Origin: Rallus limicola
Lineage: Eukaryota; Chordata; Aves; Gruiformes; Rallidae
Direction: 5' to 3'
Assembly: GCA_022605955.1 (NCBI GenBank)
Contig: JAKCOZ010000011.1
Coordinates: 2,414,537-2,478,536 of the forward strand
DNA: 64,000 nucleotides
Shown here: positions 44,932 through 56,177 of the stretch, one piece after another
Position numbering within the stretch: the first letter of the stretch is position 1
How the letters are laid out: each line of letters starts with the position of its first letter
The notes under the pieces: model-generated
Seen by the model: the letters and a program-made list of their open reading frames with translations, nothing else
Database searches by the model: none
Told to the model about the DNA's origin: nothing
Program-made: the position numbers and the translations under genes

Positions 44932-47420
44932 GGATGTGCCTACACCAACCCAGCTGAGCTGAGGCCAGAATGCAGCCCCTGGCACTGCTTGTTTTACCTA
45001 GGCAAAGGCAGCCTTAGCATTACCATTACATGTGCCGGCATCCCAGCCATCTCCCAGTGCTACCATGCATTTATTTTATCCTGGGCTCTGGCTGTATTTT
45101 CTAAAGCTGTGCTGTGAGAAAGTTGTAATTGGACTCTTGAAATTTAATTTAGCGGTTGCCTGGTTGTCGGGCAGTTTTTTTGCTCATCATACACCAGACG
45201 TAATCATATTCCATCAGAGGCAGAATAAGCCAGTATGTCCTGCATTGCTAAGTGTAGCACAAGCCTGTCGTGTTTCCTTCTTGTTATTTTTGTTCATTTG
45301 GTTGGTTTTGCTTTTTTTTTTTAATGACAAACATATATATTTGGTTTTGTGGCTCTTGCCTGTGGACCTCTGTCTGTTGAGTTATGATGGTACATGGGGA
45401 AATCATGAGAAGATGGTTGGAAATACCAAGATGGAGAGGCCAAGCAATGTTTTAGGTAGGAAAAAGTGACAAACCTCATCCCTGTGGTTGTCATATTGCT
45501 AATAATATGTATTTTGCAAAGAGGAGGAGAGGGAAGGAGGGGGGTGTTTGAGAGGATGGAGAGGAGCTGGTGTCACCAATGACTCAGGAGCAGAAGCAAA
45601 GTGATTTAATGCCTGTCCATGTGGATGATCTTCACTTCTCCTGTACTCCTGAGGTAAGATCACCTCCAGAGAATGTGGCAGCCCTGCTTGAAGAGGGACA
45701 TGGCCATGTCAGTGGCCAGGATCCCTGCCCAGTTCAGACCAGTGGTACAGATGCATTTCTGCTGAAGTATCCACAGAAAGCACAAGGAGCCACATAGTGA
45801 AGTTAACTGGGCTAAGATGCATTTTCCAAACATGCATGGAGAGCTTGAAGTACAGGGAAAACCCACATATTTAAGCTGTTCCTGCTTTTACTCTGTAGCT
45901 CTGAGTCAAGATAGAGAAAATTGAAGGGTTAAAAGGAACCACCACTGAAACGAATATGTTCAATGCACACGCCTTTAAGACAATGTCACCTAAAATTAAT
46001 GGCTATCCCTGCTACAGCTTAAACTTACTAATAACCACTGAAATGACGAAATGACAGCAAACAACATCATTTAATCCACAACTACTTGTGAGCTTGTTAC
46101 TGGGGAATGTGACACAGGCTTGGGGAAAGCACAGATTTGGGTTTTGACAAAAAAATATTAAAATCTCTCTTCTGCAGGTGCAAAGAGTGTATTTGCTCCA
46201 GTCACTGATGTCAGCACCATAATATCACATGGAGATGCTCTTGGCTCAAGGGCTGCCGTGAAGTTTGTGGAAGATGCCCAGATCCCTTGGAAAAACTCAG
46301 CTGCCAGTCCCCTGGCAGCTGCTTGCTCCTGCAACGGTCCTCGGTTGACATTATCTCCTGGCTTTGCCACTAAATGCTTCTCTGTCCTCTTTTGCTCCCT
46401 GTTGGAAGCCCTTTCCCTCTGGCAGATTGATGGTGTTACTGGGGTGTCCCCAGCGGCCGTGCTGCCATCTGTCCCCACCTCCCACTGGCACAACCCAGAG
46501 GCATAACTGCTTTGGGATGGGTTTCCTGAGTGCTCCCAGGGGTCCGGTTTTCCCTCTAATGACTGCTGAGTGGAGAAAACATCTCTCTTGGTGGGATGCA
46601 AACACCTGAATACCATGCCCAACCACAGGACAGCCAAGCATCCTGCCTAGTTAAGACACAGTGGATACAGCAGGTCTTCCCCAGTGCTGGAGGGTGTGCT
46701 CCAATCTGTTATAAAAATAACTTATTCCAAGACGATCTGGTCCCAAGAGGGAGCAGGAGACCAAATCTCCTGGTTCCTCTCTTAGCTTCATCTTTTATCC
46801 ATCCCTGTGGCTTTTCTATCCCCTGCCTGCTGCTAATCAGCATTCCTTGCAAAGAGCAGCTGCTAATCTGCCGGCGGTAGTTAGTGCGTGCGGGAGGATG
46901 GGGAGGTGGTGGGGGGCAATCAAGCGATACCTTCCCAGCAGCTCCTGCCTGGGCTCCTCTCTTCAGCATCAACAAAATGCCCCAAACTGCTCAAAGCCAC
47001 CGTGGCAAAAACAGATTCAACCAGGTCCACCAAGTCACATCCATCAAAGAAAAGCTGTTTCATAGCCCTTGTATTTTAGGTAGGGGGAAAGAAAGTATTT
47101 GTATATGTGTATGTGTGTTTGTGTGTGCGGGTGTGTGTGTATATATAAATACATATATATATTTTCCCCTCTGAAACAACTCACTTCCCTTTGGGAATAA
47201 AGGGGATCTTTAAAAATGCAAAAATTCCTTCCAGACAGTTTGTCATGTCTTACTAGAAACAGCCGATCCCATTAGCAATTTAAATGATGCCTCCCATTAG
47301 CATAATTTTTAATGAAGCAGAGCACGTGTTTCACATTTGTGTTTCGGATGCGGTGGGGGGGAAGCACTCGGACACTCAATGAACATAGTAGGAATTGGCT
47401 TTGAGAAGATAAGGAGTGAT
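44932..47420. other. Intergenic DNA, no gene supported
   Basis: No repeat family recognised. Two overlapping open frames occur at 46158-46637 (minus, 159 codons) and about 46162-46506 (plus, 115 codons), neither with a known domain. A TG/TA-rich stretch lies at 47099-47162. Confidence 0.4.
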
Positions 47421-47511
47421 AAGGAGGTTGGTGGCCCTGCCTGTGGCAGGGGGATTAGAACTCTCTGATCCTTGGGGAACCTTCCAACCCATGCCATTCT
47501 ATGATTCTATG
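47421..47511 (+). mobile_element. CR1 LINE, very short 3' tip
   Basis: Only 91 bases: 'aaggaggttggtggccctgc' to 'ccattctatgattctat'. Confidence 0.88.
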
Positions 47512-47552
47512 CCACAACCTTTTGACAGTGACTCAAGCCGACACCATGAAGT

Positions 47553-47554
<2 letters not shown>

Positions 47555-47584
<30 letters not shown>
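47555..47584. repeat. (GT)n microsatellite, 30 bp
   Basis: Perfect GT run 44 bp after a CR1 tip. Confidence 0.97.
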
Positions 47585-47586
<2 letters not shown>

Positions 47587-48746
47587 ACAGTCCCTCACTG
47601 ACAGTGTTCATCTGACCACCATAAAGGACGTGTAGACAATGCATCCTGCTTCAGCATGACACCAACTAGATGCTTACATCAGGATTAACATTGCACGCTC
47701 TTGACCTGCTCTCCTGATTTCTGAGTCCTGGCCAGGGCTTTATTTTAGATACTTCTCTAAAAAATGGGTTTGTGTTACAATGATTTTCTCCAAATTCTAT
47801 GTATGATTTGCTGGAAAACCTACACTGACAAAAAAGGCCACTATCACCCATCACCGACCTCAGCCTGCAAGATCTGTAGGTGCAGGGGGAGTGAACGAAG
47901 GAGAGATGTGTGTGGTTCAGGTATGTGTGGTTTTGCTCCTAGGGCAGCAGTTGTGAGTTCTGTGATGGGCAGTTTGAAGGTCTGTGCATTATTTCTGCAG
48001 GGGATACTATTGGAGAATAGATGAACAAAGTCATCTCCATCGTGCGGCCAGCTTCACCAGTGAGAGTAAAAGCAGGGTCCTCTGGAATACTTTTAGGATT
48101 CAGAAAAGGTTGCAAATCACTCTCTGTCAGCTGTGCATGGAGGAACTGTGATTTTAATTTATATATTTTAAAATTTTTTCTTCCAAAATCTTGAAAATAA
48201 AGTCTTTGGAAGCTTTCAAACATGATCTAGAAGCTTTCTCAGGTCCTTGCCTGACAACCCAGGCTGTGATTGCAACCCCAAGTCCTCCCTACCCAGGGGA
48301 GGATCAAATCCAGAATGACTGACGGCGATAAATGCTAAATAAAATCACTTGCCACCCCACATCTGTTATTATTATTTCAAATTCTTATTTGCTTTACAGT
48401 ACCCTCGTGGCAGTGTGCAGGAAGGGAATGCCAATGGGTTTTCAACTCCATCAAGCATCGGATAAAGCCGGGCTGTTGCTTAGGGTTTATTATTATTTTT
48501 TTTTTTTGCTAAAGACCTACATGGCTCCACTCAGATGAAATAGTAACTGAAATTTGCTCATCTTCTTCGCTGGTTTCACCCTGTTTTTCCCACCTCTTCC
48601 CCGCCTGCGACGCCGATCGGCTGCGCTACGCCAGGTCCTCGAGCACGAGCCATTTGCGGCGTTAGAAGGGAAATTGTGCGTGGGTGTGAAATCTTGTGTG
48701 CACACATGTTCCACATTTTGTTTGCTTAAAAGCCCGTGCAAAGCTT

Positions 48747-48790
48747 TTTCTCTCTCTCTCTCTCTTCTTCTTCTTTTTTTTTTTTTCTCT
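48747..48790. repeat. Polypyrimidine (CT)n/(CTT)n/T tract
   Basis: tctctctctc, then ttcttcttc, then a T run; uninterrupted pyrimidine on the plus strand. Confidence 0.85.
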
Positions 48791-49436
48791 TAATGGGAAA
48801 ATCCTCCTGGGAACCGAAGTTACACAGGCAATAACACACAACACAAACCAGTAACCGATCCCTCGTGGGGAGGACAGAAATGCCCTTGTGCTGGGACACC
48901 CTTTGGGAAAGCAGGTCACTTGGACCAACCTTTCCCCCCTTGCCAGCCTCCCTGTCTCGTGCGCGAATGGTCTGCCATGATACGGAAACATCCTCATTAG
49001 GATAATAGGCAGATTTCCAGGATCCACTTCTGATTCCCTCGTCCTGGAACGGTCCCAAATATCACAGATGTTTTGACGGCTCTCCCAGAGGGTGGCAGCA
49101 GCTCATCCTCCACTTTCGGCACGTTGAGCCTTGGCATGTTGTGAGCAGCAGGCTGCTGATGCCCTGCTCCACACCCGGGATGGCAGCCCCCCTCCCTGGT
49201 GCTCCCAGTGAACCCAAGACCTTCACCCCAGCAGAACAACGTCCGAGTGTGGGGTATAGTTCCCAGCTGGGTTTCTCAAAGCTCTGTGGCATCCTGGACA
49301 CACTGTCTCCAACCCGTGTATGCTGCATCAGCTTCTGGGGAAAAATAACAGTATTTTTAGGATAAGCTGAGAGCAAGTGCTGCTTCTTGAGAAGGTCTGT
49401 GTGGCCCTGTGTGGAGCCAGAAGTTTGACTTGATGA

Positions 49437-49727
49437 GGGAAGGTTTAGATTAGATATTAGGGGAAAGTTTTTTACAGAGAGTGTGGTGAGGGGCTGGAAC
49501 GGGCTGCCCAGAGAGGGGGTGGGTGCCCCATCCCTCGGGGTGTTCAAGGCCAGATTGGATGGGGCCCTGGGCAACCTTGTGTAGCTCCAGGCCTGGAGGT
49601 TGGTGGCCCTGCCTGTGGCATGGGGTTGGAATTGTCTGATCCTTGGGATCCCTTCCAACCCAGACCAGTCTGTGATTCTATGATTCTATGATCCTTCCAA
49701 TTCAGGACATTCTGTGATTCTGTGATT
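49437..49727 (+). mobile_element. CR1 LINE, 3' fragment with a second tip attached
   Basis: Sense copy from 'aggtttagattagatattag' to 'gtgattctatgattctatg', immediately followed at 49691-49727 by another CR1 tip ('atccttccaattcaggacat' then 'tctgtgattctgtgat'). Confidence 0.92.
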
Positions 49728-51697
49728 TTAAGAAAGGTGCAAAGATGAGAAGAATGGAGGCAGGTTGATGCCTTCTTTCTACAGGCCAGGAAATTATGGG
49801 TAGGCAGCAAAGTGCTGATTATGACAATGACAGTTTGAGCATTGGGGAAGAAAGTAGGCAGTAATCCTTCAGCATCAAGGTGACCTTCCTCACTCCAGCC
49901 CAACATCAGCCAAATGCAACTCTTGATTTCCATTACAGGTCCTATCCTGGTGGTTAGAGGATGGGACAGGGAGTGGAGAGAGATGAAACCATGTCTTGAT
50001 TTGTCAGGTAACCTGCGGAAATTATTTCTTTTCCACCTGTCCTTCCCACCTGCCTCAGAAGAGGCTGTGAAGGTTACTTAACTCGGGATTGCCAAGTGCT
50101 TGGGAAAGTTCAAGTGAAAGACAACATGGAGCTGTTATTGTTGCTGATGTTTGATTTTTCTCTGCCAGTCAATTAAGGGGGAAAACCTGACAACCAGAAG
50201 TTATTCATCGTACTATGTAACAACCTCTTGTAGGGCATATCTTCCTTGGGAAGGAAATAAGAGCTGCCTGTTCTCCTCCAAAGAGGACTGGAAATATCAG
50301 ACAATATGAAAGAAGTATTTCTGCATGTTGCTGACCTGGCCCATCTCCCAGCCTGGTGTCCTCATTTATATCTGCTCAAAGTGACTGCAAAGTGGGTGCA
50401 AAGTGCTGTTCTGGCAGGGGAGCATTGCTGGTTGGTGCAGCACTGACATTGATGCCCTGAATCAGAAACCATGGGGCTCATCTGCGCTTTTGGGAGAGCT
50501 GAGGTGGGACAAGGTGGCTTTAGCTCCCAGCCTGGAAACATGGTGATGGGGAAAGGGAGAAATGCAGCTTATGCTGCTGCAGTGATATGGGATGCACAGG
50601 TCAAGTCCTTATTAGCAGGCAAGAGATATTGTTCATTTTCTTTTTTCTCCATTCATTAGAAAGAAGTTACAAACAATCTGGAGCTGCTCAGCGTTGCAGC
50701 ACTTAGTTGATATGTCCTTTTCAGTGAGATGGTTGTGGACATTGTGGCATGGCAACAAATTCCAAGCTTACAGTACAAACAGCAGATAACCAGTAGAAGA
50801 ACCATCCTTAGTGCTGCAGGCCTCACACACTTATGTGCCTTTATTCAAAGCCCTTCACAGATACTAACCAAACTGCACTGAGGTACCTGTGAACTAAGTT
50901 AGGGCTCCACCTCTAACGTTGTGCAGTGCTCCCAGGGAATGCCCACAGGTCCACCCATCCCTTGGAGCACCCACTGGAGCAACCCCGATGGTGTTCCTTG
51001 GTCCTCTTGTTGTACTCTCCCCTACACTGTTGCAGCTCCTGGGCCTAGAGCTAGTCCTTGGAGAGCTGGTGTTGCATTTATCCAGTGAGTGAGCAACTTG
51101 GAAAGCACTATGTGGTACAGCATAGACACAGACATAAAGCTAAAATAGAAATGTATATATTATATATTGAAGTATATAAATAAAAATGTATATGTATATA
51201 TTATATATTGAAGTATATAAATAAAAATGTATATAAGTATACAAATAAATTATATATTTAAGTAAACAAATATATATTAAATATATATACTGTAAAATAT
51301 TCCTAAAATATAGCCCTTTCTGTATCTTCACGTAGTTTTTTTCCTTTGAAAGGAAGCCTGTGGTCATTCATGTTGGGGAGCCATGAACAGCCATGAGATG
51401 GGATCCCACACACTCATGAAGAACAGCTCCTTCCTTAGAGTGCCAAACTGACTTAAAGTGTCATAAATTCCAGGACAGACCGTAATTATTCAAGTTAGAG
51501 CTTGGCCTGAGCACTGCAGTTAATTCTGTAAATCAAAATGTGTGCTGGCACCACAAATGATCACAAGTGGTTACAAGCCAAACTTCTCTGGAGGATGTTG
51601 CCATCAGCAGCACAGACCTACACAGGACCAGTCAAGCACAGAATGGAACAGCCATCTGCAGTGTTTGGTGGCAGTTGGAGGCTGCAGGTTACACTGT
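49728..51697. other. Intergenic DNA, no gene supported
   Basis: No repeat family or gene was recognised apart from the AT-rich tandem repeat near its right end. Confidence 0.45.
51151..51300. repeat. AT-rich tandem repeat, 41-bp unit
   Basis: A 35-base block starting atgtatatattatatattga occurs identically at 51151-51185 and 51192-51226, followed by decayed TA-rich copies to about 51300. Confidence 0.85.
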
Positions 51698-52180
51698 CAT
51701 AGAATCATAGAATCACAGGGGTTGGAAGGGACCTCAAGAGATCATCGGGTCCAACCCCCTGCCAAAGCAGCTCCCCAGCTCATATTGCACAGGTTGGTGT
51801 CCAGATGGGTCTGGAATCTCTCCAGAGAAGGAGACTCCATCACCTCCCTGGGGCAACCTGTCCCAGTGCTCTGTCACCCTCACAGGGAAAAAGCTCCTCC
51901 ACATGTTGGTGAGGAACTTCCTATGCTCCAACTTGCAGCCATTGCCCCTTGTCCTGTCTCCACAGACACTGAAAAGGGGCTGACCATTTCCCCCTGCATC
52001 TCATGCTTAAGATACTTATAAACATTAATTAGGTCCCCCCTCAGTCTTCTCTTTTCAAGACTGAACAGCCCCAGCTCACGCAGCCTTTCCTCATAGGGGA
52101 ATATGTTCCAGGCCCTTAATCATCTTCATAGCCGTTCTTTGGACTCTCTCAAGGAGATCCCTGTTCTTTTTATACCAGGG
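51698..52180 (-). mobile_element. CR1 LINE, 3' fragment
   Basis: The tip 'catagaatcatagaatcaca' lies at the left, then 'ttggaagggacctcaagaga'. It ends near the 'ctgttctttttataccaggg' block. The closest relatives in the window are 1651-2070 and 39609-40168. Confidence 0.94.
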
Positions 52181-52400
52181 ACCCTACCATGCATCTAGGA
52201 CTTCTGATTGTCTATAGAAGGAGGTACATCCACCAAATACAGCCCAATGAAATGGCTGATGTATCTCTTCCTTCTCAGAGGGCCAGTTGTCCTGAAATAA
52301 TGTGGCTCTGGCAAACAGAGGGATCTCCACTGGTACCTGCAGAGATTAAGTGACTTAGAAATCACACTCTGCCTAAAAGAGATCCTTGAACTGGAAAATG

Positions 52401-52656
52401 TTTACTCTGCTCTGGTGAGACCTCACCTGGAGTACTGTGTCCAGCTTTGGAGTCCTCAACACAAGGACATGGACCTGTTGGAGCGCTTCCAGAGGGGGCC
52501 ACAAAAATGATCTAAGGGCTGGAGCAGCTCTTCTTTGAAGCCAGGCTGGGAGAGCTGGGCTGGTTCAGCCTGGATATGAGAAGGCTCCAGAGGGACCTTA
52601 GAGGAGCCTTCCAGTCCCTGTAGGAAGCTGGAGAAGAACTGTTCCCAAGGGCATGG
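52401..52656 (+). mobile_element. CR1 LINE, internal fragment without 3' tip
   Basis: Sense CR1 from 'tttactctgctctggtgaga' through 'acctggagtactgtgtccag' to 'ctgttcccaagggcatgga'. The 3' part is missing, which is unusual for CR1 and implies a later deletion. Confidence 0.88.
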
Positions 52657-53930
52657 AGGTACCTAGCAGGTAGCTCCTGGTTTGCACTGGGCACTTGGTT
52701 AAAAGCCTATGAACTGCCTTTTCAAATGTGCTGCAGAGTAAATGTTTTTTTTTTCCTGCTCAGTTTGTTGCTAGGCCGATGTTGTGAAACACCAGAATAA
52801 GCCATTTGCAATTGTAATGCCGAGCAGTCAAGCACAAGCATGTTAGCATCTAACGTGGCAGTGGTGCCTGCGGATTGGCAGCTGGCTCTTTAGGCATAGC
52901 CCTTAAAGCTTATTAAATTGATTGGTCTTTGGAGTTTTAAATCTTTCCTACAGCACCATAGCCATGGGCATTCACGCCTACCGGTTGCTCTGCTGAGGTT
53001 AATTGGGATGTCTCTGTGGGAGGTGGAACTTCGATCCGTGCCACGTGCATTTCCTGTGGCACAGGAAGAGGAAACTTGCTGGGCTCTGACAAGGGGCTGC
53101 CCTGGCACTGCGGGATGGAGAAGCGATGGGATGGTTCAGCAGCCCCATCTGAAGCTTCTGGAGGGGACAGTACTTGGATTTATTGTCCTGCACAAACCGC
53201 TTGGCAGGAGCACTACTTCTCCCCCACAAGGATAGTGGGAGGCTCATCGTCTTCCTCTCCACATAGTTGCTGGCGAAGCTGTGAAATTAATGTGACCATA
53301 TGGAAGTAGGCTGCAGATCTTGACTGTCTAACACACTCTGGTTTCCAAAATCATGCTCCTGACACAACGCAACCATGGGCTGCTCCAAGCCCAGGGCTTG
53401 CGGCAGGAAGGCAATTTTGTTCCTTTACATCAGCCAAGGTACTCTTAGGTGTGAAAGATAAAGGTCCCTAGCAATTTATAACTGCTAATGTTCTGGCCCT
53501 GAAATCATCATGGAAGATATTTTATTTTCTGTTTATTCATCCCGACTTGAAGTGAATCAACTTCTGAGCTCACACCATGTGACGGTGGCAGTGGCGCATG
53601 TGTTTTCTGTGCCAGGAGAGAGAGTATCCAGGCAACTAGACCAGATATCAAAGTCTTGTCAGATTTTTCCCACCCTGTATTTTGTCTGTCTTCCGGGCCT
53701 TACTACCACTGAGTTTAGGACCCGTTGATCTCCCAGATGCCTTTTGCAGACAGAGCGATGGCTCCATTCTGCAGAGGGAGATTGGAGCCACAGAGAGCTC
53801 TGAAGGAAAACTGGCTGAAGCAGGGATTGAATTGAGACATCCCAGGTCATCAATGAGCAACAGAGATCTTTGTTTAAAGGCTGGAATGGTTCTGAGTGTG
53901 AGGGGTTCAAGTCAAGCAAAAGAAAATACC
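52657..53930. other. Intergenic DNA, no gene supported
   Basis: Nothing recognised. Confidence 0.45.
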
Positions 53931-54120
53931 AAGGATCATGGGAGCATTTGGGTTGGAAGGGGCCTTAGGAGGACTCTGGTCCAACCTCCTTCTCCAAGCA
54001 GGGTCAGTCCTGGGTTTAGAACAGTTTGATCTGAAAACATGCAAGAACAGAGACTGCACAACTGCAACCCGCTCCACAGACTGTACCCTTTGCCCACATC
54101 TGAAGCCTGCATCTGTCTGC
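53931..54120 (-). mobile_element. CR1 LINE, diverged 3' fragment abutting the LTR
   Basis: Antisense, from 'aggatcatgggagcatttgg' and 'ttggaaggggccttaggagg' to 'cagagactgcacaac' and beyond. It runs up to the LTR, so the LTR may have inserted at or within this copy. Confidence 0.78.
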
Positions 54121-54125
54121 CCAGC

Positions 54126-54650
54126 TGTGCTGGTTTGGGCTGGGATAGAGTTCATCTTCTTCACAGCAGCTGGTATGGGGCTCTGTTTTGGGATTGTGCT
54201 AAAACACAGGGGTGTTTTCATTCCTGCTCAGCAGGGCTCACACACAGCCAAGGCCTTTGCTTCTCCTCAGCCCACCCCACCAGCGAGTGGGCTGGGGGTG
54301 CACAAGCTGTTGGGAGGGGACACAGCCGGGATAGCTGCAGGATATCCTCACCAAAGGGATATCCCAGACCACATGGCATCCTGCTCAGCATGTAAGAGGC
54401 TTGGGGGTGGTGACTTTTGGAGTGATGGTGTTCAACTTCCCAAGTCACTGTCACACGTGGTGGATCCCTGCTCTCCTGGGGATGGCTGGACACCTGCCTG
54501 CTTGTGGCTTTGCTTGTGTGCGTAGCTTTTGCTTTACCTATTGAGCTCGATCTCAACCCTTGAGTTTTCTCCCTTTCACCCTTCCCATTCTCTCCCCCAC
54601 CCCATTGGTGAGAACGAGCTGTCAGCTGGGGATAAACCATGACACAAACA
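54126..54650 (+). mobile_element. Solo LTR of an avian endogenous retrovirus
   Basis: It begins tgtgctggtttgggctggga and contains 'tgggaggggacacagccggg', 'cagaccacatggcatcctgc' and 'tctcaacccttgagttttct', landmarks I recognise from a widespread bird LTR family. It ends with 'ggggataaaccatgacacaa' and 'aca'. TG...CA ends and an identical 5-bp flank ccagc on both sides (54121-54125, 54651-54655) support a complete solo LTR. No gag, pol or env sequence is present. If the LTR really ends at 54644 (...catgaca), the duplication is coincidental. I do not assign a database family name. Confidence 0.8.
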
Positions 54651-54655
54651 CCAGC

Positions 54656-55999
54656 CCAGTAAGTCCCCACAAGTATCACCTGAGAGATAGAAGTTTCTGC
54701 TTTTTCTGCTGAGACCGATGAGTTCTAGTCCCAGCATCAAAATGTGGATATAGATAAAATACAGATAAAATCCCTGTGTATGAGTTAGATGTGGGTTCTA
54801 AGGTACCTAATACCCAATCGACACCTGTCCTAGGGACCCTGTTCTGAAACACACTGTATTTGTTACCTGCTCAGGGCAGAGAGGCAGATACTCTGAAGAC
54901 CTCCACAAGAAGTTCCTTAGACTCTCCATAGCTTTCCTGAACTTGTCATCCATCCCTGAGCAGGAAAACCAGATCAGTTCACCTGTCACTGTAATTCCTC
55001 CCCTGCGAGTGAGAAGCAAAAGCTGAATCCTATGGCGTTAACTTTTCATGCTTATCCTTTTCATTCCTGCTTTTTGTTCAGCACTTCACTGTCAAGAGGA
55101 GAAATTGAGGAAGACAGGCATCATTTCGTGTATGACCAAACAGCCAGAATGAAAACGGAGTATTTGACTTCTTTTTCCCTAGTAGTCAGGAGTGTGGAAG
55201 TCAGTCATGGGCATTGCAGCTGGATACCAAACTAAATTAGACTTTAAATAAGTAAGGAATTTTGAGATCTGAAAATTGTTTGTTATGATGCAGGGCTTCA
55301 CCTCCCTCTCCATCTCTGTTAGGGAAAGAAGAAAGTTTTTTCTACTTTCAGATAAAAAAAAAAAAAAAGAAAAAAGTGTTGTTGACCCAACAATCTCAAA
55401 ATTATTCCTGTGGGGCACAAGGGGAAATCAGGAAAATCATACACATTTTTAATTCCTTGTCATTTTAGCTTAATGTCCTCAGGTTTTATTTCTTTAGCGA
55501 TTTTTTTAAAATGCACTTTTATTCCAAACCCTGTGTCCTAATTAAAAAGCACAGTGCCCTGAAATAAGAGATGGCATGCATGAATGTCCTAAATAAAGAA
55601 AAATAAATAAATAACGGGCCTGTTAAATTTTCTACATAATGCCCATCAATGAGAAAGTATCCCCCTCTTCCTTTTTGACCTATGGATATCATTAATATGG
55701 ACTGTTCCAGCACAATGAACTGGAAAGAATGGTAATATTTTTAATTTCCTCTCTTCAGCAGAAAATAGTTGCTTTACCATATTAATGTCCGCGTGGGTAA
55801 TACGCTGACTTCTGGATGACATGAAATGGGACTTTATCTTGGATTTTGTGGGTCTGTCAGAATAGAGTCTGATTACTTTGGGAAACAATATTCATGCTGC
55901 AAATTCTAATAAGTCTTCGAGAGACGACTCCTGGAGGCTCTTACCAGGTGAACAACAGCTCAAAATTCCTGTGGGCAGCTTGGACACCCCTGGTTATAA
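54656..55999. other. Intergenic DNA, AT-rich, no gene supported
   Basis: Nothing recognised. A poly-A stretch occurs near 55355-55368. Confidence 0.45.
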
Positions 56000-56177
56000 G
56001 GGCAAGAACTGGAATAGGCTGCCCAGGGGGGTTGTGGAGTCTCCTTCTCTGGAGATATTCAGACCTGTCTGGACACCGACCGGTGTGACCTGTCCTAGGG
56101 GCTCTGCTTTGGCAGGGGGTTGGACCCCATGGGCTCTGGAGGTCCCTTCCAACCCCTATGACTCTGTGATTCTGTGA
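56000..56177 (+). mobile_element. CR1 LINE, short 3' fragment
   Basis: Sense, from 'gcaagaactggaataggctg' and 'ggttgtggagtctccttctc'-type blocks to the tip 'atgactctgtgattctgtga'. Similar in subfamily to 10021-10794. Confidence 0.92.

Larger units (their letters stand above)
47512..49436. other. Intergenic DNA, no gene supported
   Basis: Holds the GT microsatellite at 47555-47584, a small CpG-bearing patch at 48600-48660 and a CT/T-rich pyrimidine tract at about 48747-48790. No coding exon was recognised. Confidence 0.45.

Noticed and set aside
48590..48665. Small CpG-bearing patch as a gene promoter or exon
   Set aside because: Too short, with no exon-like conservation visible and no partner exons.
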